Positions 59,668 to 64,000 of a stretch of 64,000 bases of DNA are shown here, piece after piece. Where the stretch lies: the NCBI GenBank assembly GCA_015680685.1, contig MNCI01005395.1, positions 6,528 to 70,527 of the forward strand. The letters are read 5' to 3'. Made by a program: the position numbers and the translations under genes. This DNA comes from Gnetum montanum (Eukaryota > Streptophyta > Gnetopsida > Gnetales > Gnetaceae). Position 1 is the first letter of the stretch; each line of letters begins with the position of its first letter. The notes beneath the pieces are model-generated. The model made no database searches. It saw only the letters and a program-made list of their open reading frames with translations, and was not told the DNA's origin.

Positions 59668-61900
59668 ATGAAAATTCTTCCCTGGAATTGCAGTGGTTAG
59701 GGTACATCCTATAAAATCAATACCTTGGAAAAACATTGTGTGTAGGGAAGGCTACAATTTGGTGTATTTTCATGTAACCAAATTACAACATAGAGAATGT
59801 CGCATGCTATGTTGGGCTAATTGGTAGGCCTAGTTTTTTTCCTATTGAGATTAGGTAAGTGTATTTATAACTCTATCATGTTTACCTTTTGATTTGGTTG
59901 ATTTCTTAACCTAGAGCATGTTTAGGTTTCTACCTTAAACTAGGATGTGGCTTACCAAACTTTACAGACTTCAAGATTGATGGGAATAGCTACATGAGCT
60001 AACAAGGATCACATAGAAGGTTCCTAAAAAGTGACAATGGATTTTAATTGAACTTTTAATTAGAGGCTCCATTGTTAGGCGAAAACTAGAGGGGGCACCT
60101 AGGCCCCATTAGGAAGTTAATAGTTCTTGCATTTCTTTCACTATTGTGACCTAGTGGACATGGATATTAAGGAATCCCTTTTCACATGAAGTAATAGGCA
60201 ACAAGCAAAGGACTAAATCAAGTCCAATCTTGATAAGGTCTAGATTAGCATTGATATCCTAATGAGCTATGAGGATTAGGTCCACAAGTAAGAGTAGCAA
60301 ACATCTAATCACCACTATCTAGTGTGTCACATATGGAAGCTAACACAACATGCATCCATACCTTTTTACGTTAAGAGAACTTGATTGTCTAAATAGTAGA
60401 TGCATCCTCTAGTTATTGGTATCTAGGTTAACTACCCATCTTAGATGGATCTTTGGGATTCTATGAAGCATGACCTCAATAAGCTTAAGATGGAGATTCA
60501 TTCTAGGAATATGGTTGAGAAATATTTATTTTGAGTGATTAGAATCTAGCTAAAGAAAAATTTAATTGAAATCTAGGCTAAAAAAGAGTTAGGTGAGTCC
60601 ATGAAGCATAAAAAGAGTTGTTAATAGAGCTCTAGGATTGTCAGCAGAAGAGGAATAGAACTAGATGTAGCATTTGAGAGTTCATTAGTTAAAGGATCTT
60701 GACAAAAATACTTGGATTTTCTTTGTTATAGCAAAAGTTAACAATGAATCTAAGAAAATTCATCACTTGATTTACAAAGGTAGCAACATTCATGAGACTA
60801 ATGACATTACCCAAGCAATGCACAAGTATTGGGTAGCTATCTAAAGTAGGAGAGAAACTCACTTAGTGTTAGCCTCGATCTAGTAGGTGGTGGGAGAGGA
60901 GGAGAACCAAAAGCTTCTTGAGCCCATTACCCAGAAAAAATTAGAGTTCACCATGACCTCACTAAAATTCATGAAGGCTCTAGGGCTTGATGGATGATCC
61001 ATCAAATTTTTCAAGGAATATTTTGACATAATGGAAAGAAATGTTTTAGATGCCTTCAACCTTATTCTTAAATGGCAATAGGTTTGACATGAGATGAACT
61101 ATTCCAAAATCATGCTCATATCAAAGACCACAAATCCTACTAAGTCATTCCATTTTAGACCCATTGGGATATATAACACCCTTCTATGAATCTTTAAGAA
61201 AAATTGATATGACCAATGTAGCCACTAGTGCTAACTTTGGTGGATGCCCAACAAGCTAGATTCATAAAAAGAAGATTTATTCAAGACCAAATCATTTTGT
61301 TGTATGAGATTATGTACTCAATCTAGGAAGCTAGGACCAAGATACTTTTTTTGTATGAGATCATTTTTAGGTATGTGTACTAACCTTGATATCACAAGAG
61401 CATATGATATTGTCTACTGAAAGGTCCTTACAGAAATAATGCTAAGAAAGGAACTTAACTTGAAGTTTGTATGTATTAACTGATAGGCTTTAGGTGCATA
61501 CTCCTTTGATATTAATAGAAAAATTTAAGGATTCTCTTTTTCTACTTGAGGACCAAGATAAGGGGACCTCCTCTATTCATACTTATTTATTATAGTAATG
61601 GACATGATGATTCTATATTGTAAAATAGAAGGGATAAGGGGGCTGGAGATTACTAGGGTAAACTGTCTGACACAATAATAGGTTGATGATACTATCATGG
61701 TTACTTGCATTATGGTGTCCCATGCCTAGCCTATCAATAAGACACTTTGTAGGATGGCTAAGGTAGTGGAGCTAGGACTCAATAGAGGGAAGCTTATGAT
61801 ATACGTCTTTAGCATAGATAGTAGAGTCAAGGGACATGTTTTCCAAGAGCTTGATATCATTTAGGAAATGGTGCAGGACTCCTATCTAGGCTTGTCAATG
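59668..61900 (+). pseudogene. Non-LTR (LINE, L1-type) ORF2 remnant
   Basis: The start MKILPWNCSG at 59,668 is the usual opening of plant L1 ORF2 (APE-type endonuclease), but only a fraction of an endonuclease fits before the RT. RT landmarks follow in order: FHFRPIGIYNT (about 61,150), VDAQQARFIKRRFIQDQ (about 61,240), LDITRAYDIVYW (about 61,387), GDLLYSYLFIIVMD (about 61,560) and VDDTIM (about 61,682) at the position of the catalytic A/V-D-D. Stops and frameshifts are frequent. It would have driven target-primed reverse transcription. The segment 58,780-59,660 may hold decayed ORF1, which I could not confirm. Confidence 0.7.
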
Positions 61901-62540
61901 TATGTGTAAAATAGAAATATGTTATGGATTAAATTAATCCAAAAACTCTAATAGATGATTGTGAAACATCATCAATAAAATTCATGTTGTAACTTGTAAA
62001 CCTTCACCATCCAACTTGAGGTAAGATTTTATTGTAAATGTAAGGTTTGTGATTCATGAGCTTCAATCTTGCATACTTTAACTTTTTGGAATTGAAAAAT
62101 GCCTCATAACTTGCTACTACCTCACTTCCCAAGTGGAAAAAGTAATGTCATGTCTATATTTGGGCTTGGGAAGGCTAAAATGCCTTGGGAACTACCAAAT
62201 TTTGCATTTTCATTGGTTTTATGATGGTTATGGCCTTGACTATGTTGGAGCTACACACACCCAACATTGGAGTTATTGCAAGACAACCATTTTCTCATCC
62301 TCATCTAGCATAGACCCTATTGGTAAAGCCATCATAGTTAGTCCTTCCAACACATAAAAAACTTTCACATTTTTTCTAAGTATAGTATATAACATTTCCA
62401 TTACAACTTGCACTGTACCAGAAGTTGCAATTTCAAGTATTTTCTAGCCATAACTAATTACACCCATGTACAATTCCACGTGCTAGAATTTTCATTTAAA
62501 TAATTAATTATAAATTTTAATAAACAAGACTTAAACCAGT
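61901..62540. other. Spacer between LINE remnant and element F
   Basis: No LTR end, primer-binding site or gene was recognised. The 74-codon frame at 62,133-62,357 has no family signal. Confidence 0.45.
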
Positions 62541-64000
62541 AACCATGTCTTTTAGCCAGTTAACCATCTTGTCCCTCAACCTCACTAACATGGCATCTAA
62601 CCAAAATGTTGTCAAGGTCTATGACCTAAAAGACCATGTGGCAACCAAGCATAGGAAATTGATCAAAATTAATATAATTTCATCTATGCCCAAATCCAAG
62701 TAGGTTTGCTCATCCCACAAGTGGAGGCAAAATCCAAATGTGAATACAAGCTCATTCACCATAACAGGAAGGAATACATTCCTTTCTTGTATAACAAAAT
62801 ATCGTTGTCTGATGCCCATACATGTATTATATCTCATCTAATTAAGATGGATGAACAACAAGAGTACTTAAGCTCCAAGGGTCAACATGAGGAGTAGGAT
62901 GAGTTTGAGGTGGAGCTTGAACCAAAAAACTTCTTAGGGAGCCTATTCTAGTAGTCAAATCCCCAAGCCATTGTACTCACCTTGCTCTCTCCTACCTCCT
63001 CCATGAGGCAAGTTCCTCAACCCACTTTTTCAGTCTATCCAACCATGTTTGGACTAGCACTCATTATGGTGGCCCATCAAGCACATTCTGTACCCCAAAT
63101 AGCCAACAAGAGTACTCAAGCTCCAAGGGTCAACATGAGGAGTAGGATGAGTTTGAGGTGGATCGTGAACCAGAAAAATTCTTAGGGAGCCTATTCTAGT
63201 AGTCGAATCCCCAAGCCATTGTACTCACCTTGCTCTCTCCTATGTCCTCCAGGAGGCAAGTTCCTCAACCCACTTTTCTAGTCTATCCAACCATGTTTGG
63301 ACGAACACTCATTATAGTGGCCCATCAAGCACATTTTGTACCCCAAACAACCTCCCTTAGCTCCTATATGCCTTTTTCCATGCAACCTTAGTTTGCATAG
63401 CCATCACTAGTGGTTTTCACCACCTCTTACCGCTTCTCAATACTAGTGGGACCCCAAGTAATCCAAGGATCACATACACACTTCATTCCCCAAATACCTA
63501 CTCTAACCTCCTTCTCACTATTTGGTCCCCCTATGACCATGATGATCCAATCTCTCCCTTCCATTACACAACCCATTGTGAGGCCACAGACCTCTCAATT
63601 CATACCACAATCATTGTTACAAATACCACAATCCACTAGAATGCCCCAAGGCCTAGATCAAGCATTCCAAATGATCTAGGATCTTATAGAAGAGTTATAA
63701 AGCTGAAAGCTTCAACAACCAAAATAGTAAAAATAATGGACTTATATAAGGACTATCTAATCAATCTTGCTATATGATAGATAATTCTTCCATTGGGCAT
63801 TACCATACCTCAATTCATCAAGTACAATAGTAAGAGTGATCCAAATGCCGGCCTTATAAACTTTAATTTTGAATGCCTATTACTGTAGGCTTGGTAGAAT
63901 ACCATAATGTGAATTTTCACTTTGTCCCTTACTAGGAAAGCCTTAGACTGGTATAGCACATTACCAAGAGGATCTATATCCTTGCTAGAAGACTTAATAT
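62540..64000 (+). pseudogene. gag: gag of element F (Tat-type), continues beyond the window
   Basis: The N-terminal region at 62,640-62,880 (CEYKLIHHNRKEYIPFLYNK) corresponds to the C gag near 35,720 (FEFAYCNGKEFIP). A Pro/Ser/Gln-rich section follows (63,410-63,680), with RMPQGLDQAFQMI matching SPGLDQAFQLI in C. The core (63,790-64,000) reads IPQFIKYNSKSDPNAG and RKALDWYSTLPRGSIS, with stops. It lies in the same lineage as B and C. Its protease, antisense gene and pol, if present, lie to the right of the window. Confidence 0.75.
62861..63356 (+). repeat. 248-bp tandem duplication in F gag
   Basis: Two copies, 62,861-63,108 and 63,109-63,356, share AGAGTACT(T/C)AAGCTCCAAGGGTC and all following text with few substitutions. 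Confidence 0.8.

Overview
The window looks like nuclear DNA of a seed plant, most likely a gymnosperm (conifer-type). It holds one recognisable host gene, a three-exon class IV chitinase, in a landscape of nested and decayed LTR retrotransposons, minisatellites and long AT-rich stretches. The species call is inference from the gene architecture and the element types; no species-diagnostic marker was seen.

Layout. 1-2304: 3' LTR and adjoining internal part of a minus-strand element (E) of a low-coding LTR family. 2305-about 25,560: element B, a minus-strand Tat-type Ty3/Gypsy element (LTR, integrase, RNase H, RT, an antisense gene, protease linker). Its 5' LTR and most of gag are missing. Element A (13,636-22,424, minus strand, about 8.8 kb) sits inside an exon of B's antisense gene. 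About 25.6-29.57 kb: gag, primer-binding site and 5' LTR of element D (minus strand, same family as A and E). 29.57-33.08 kb: the host segment with the chitinase gene on the minus strand. 33,086-49,463: element C, a nearly complete 16.4-kb Tat-type Gypsy element on the plus strand with a 1,555-bp 5' LTR, a 331-bp internally deleted 3' LTR and an imperfect 5-bp target duplication. 49.5-62.5 kb: AT-rich decayed sequence with two LTR fragments (G, H) and a LINE remnant. 62.5-64.0 kb: start of another Tat-type gag on the plus strand (F).

Main discovery. In both C and B an intron-containing gene lies antisense to gag-pol, between protease and reverse transcriptase. Its second exon resembles the FCP1/NLI-interacting-factor (HAD phosphatase) fold, but the catalytic aspartates are replaced in both copies. 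Several exon sequences and splice positions match between the two diverged elements. Minisatellites of matching sequence flank the module or the end of pol at the same relative positions in both. This points to a lineage-level acquired module rather than a chance insertion.

Two assembly problems are visible. An unmerged overlap lies at the N at 6705. A contig (11,931-12,901) appears to be placed in inverted orientation, which creates a false 0.7-kb palindrome; flipping it restores exon order in B's antisense gene. None of the transposon genes appears intact. The chitinase reads as intact, with 272 codons across three exons.
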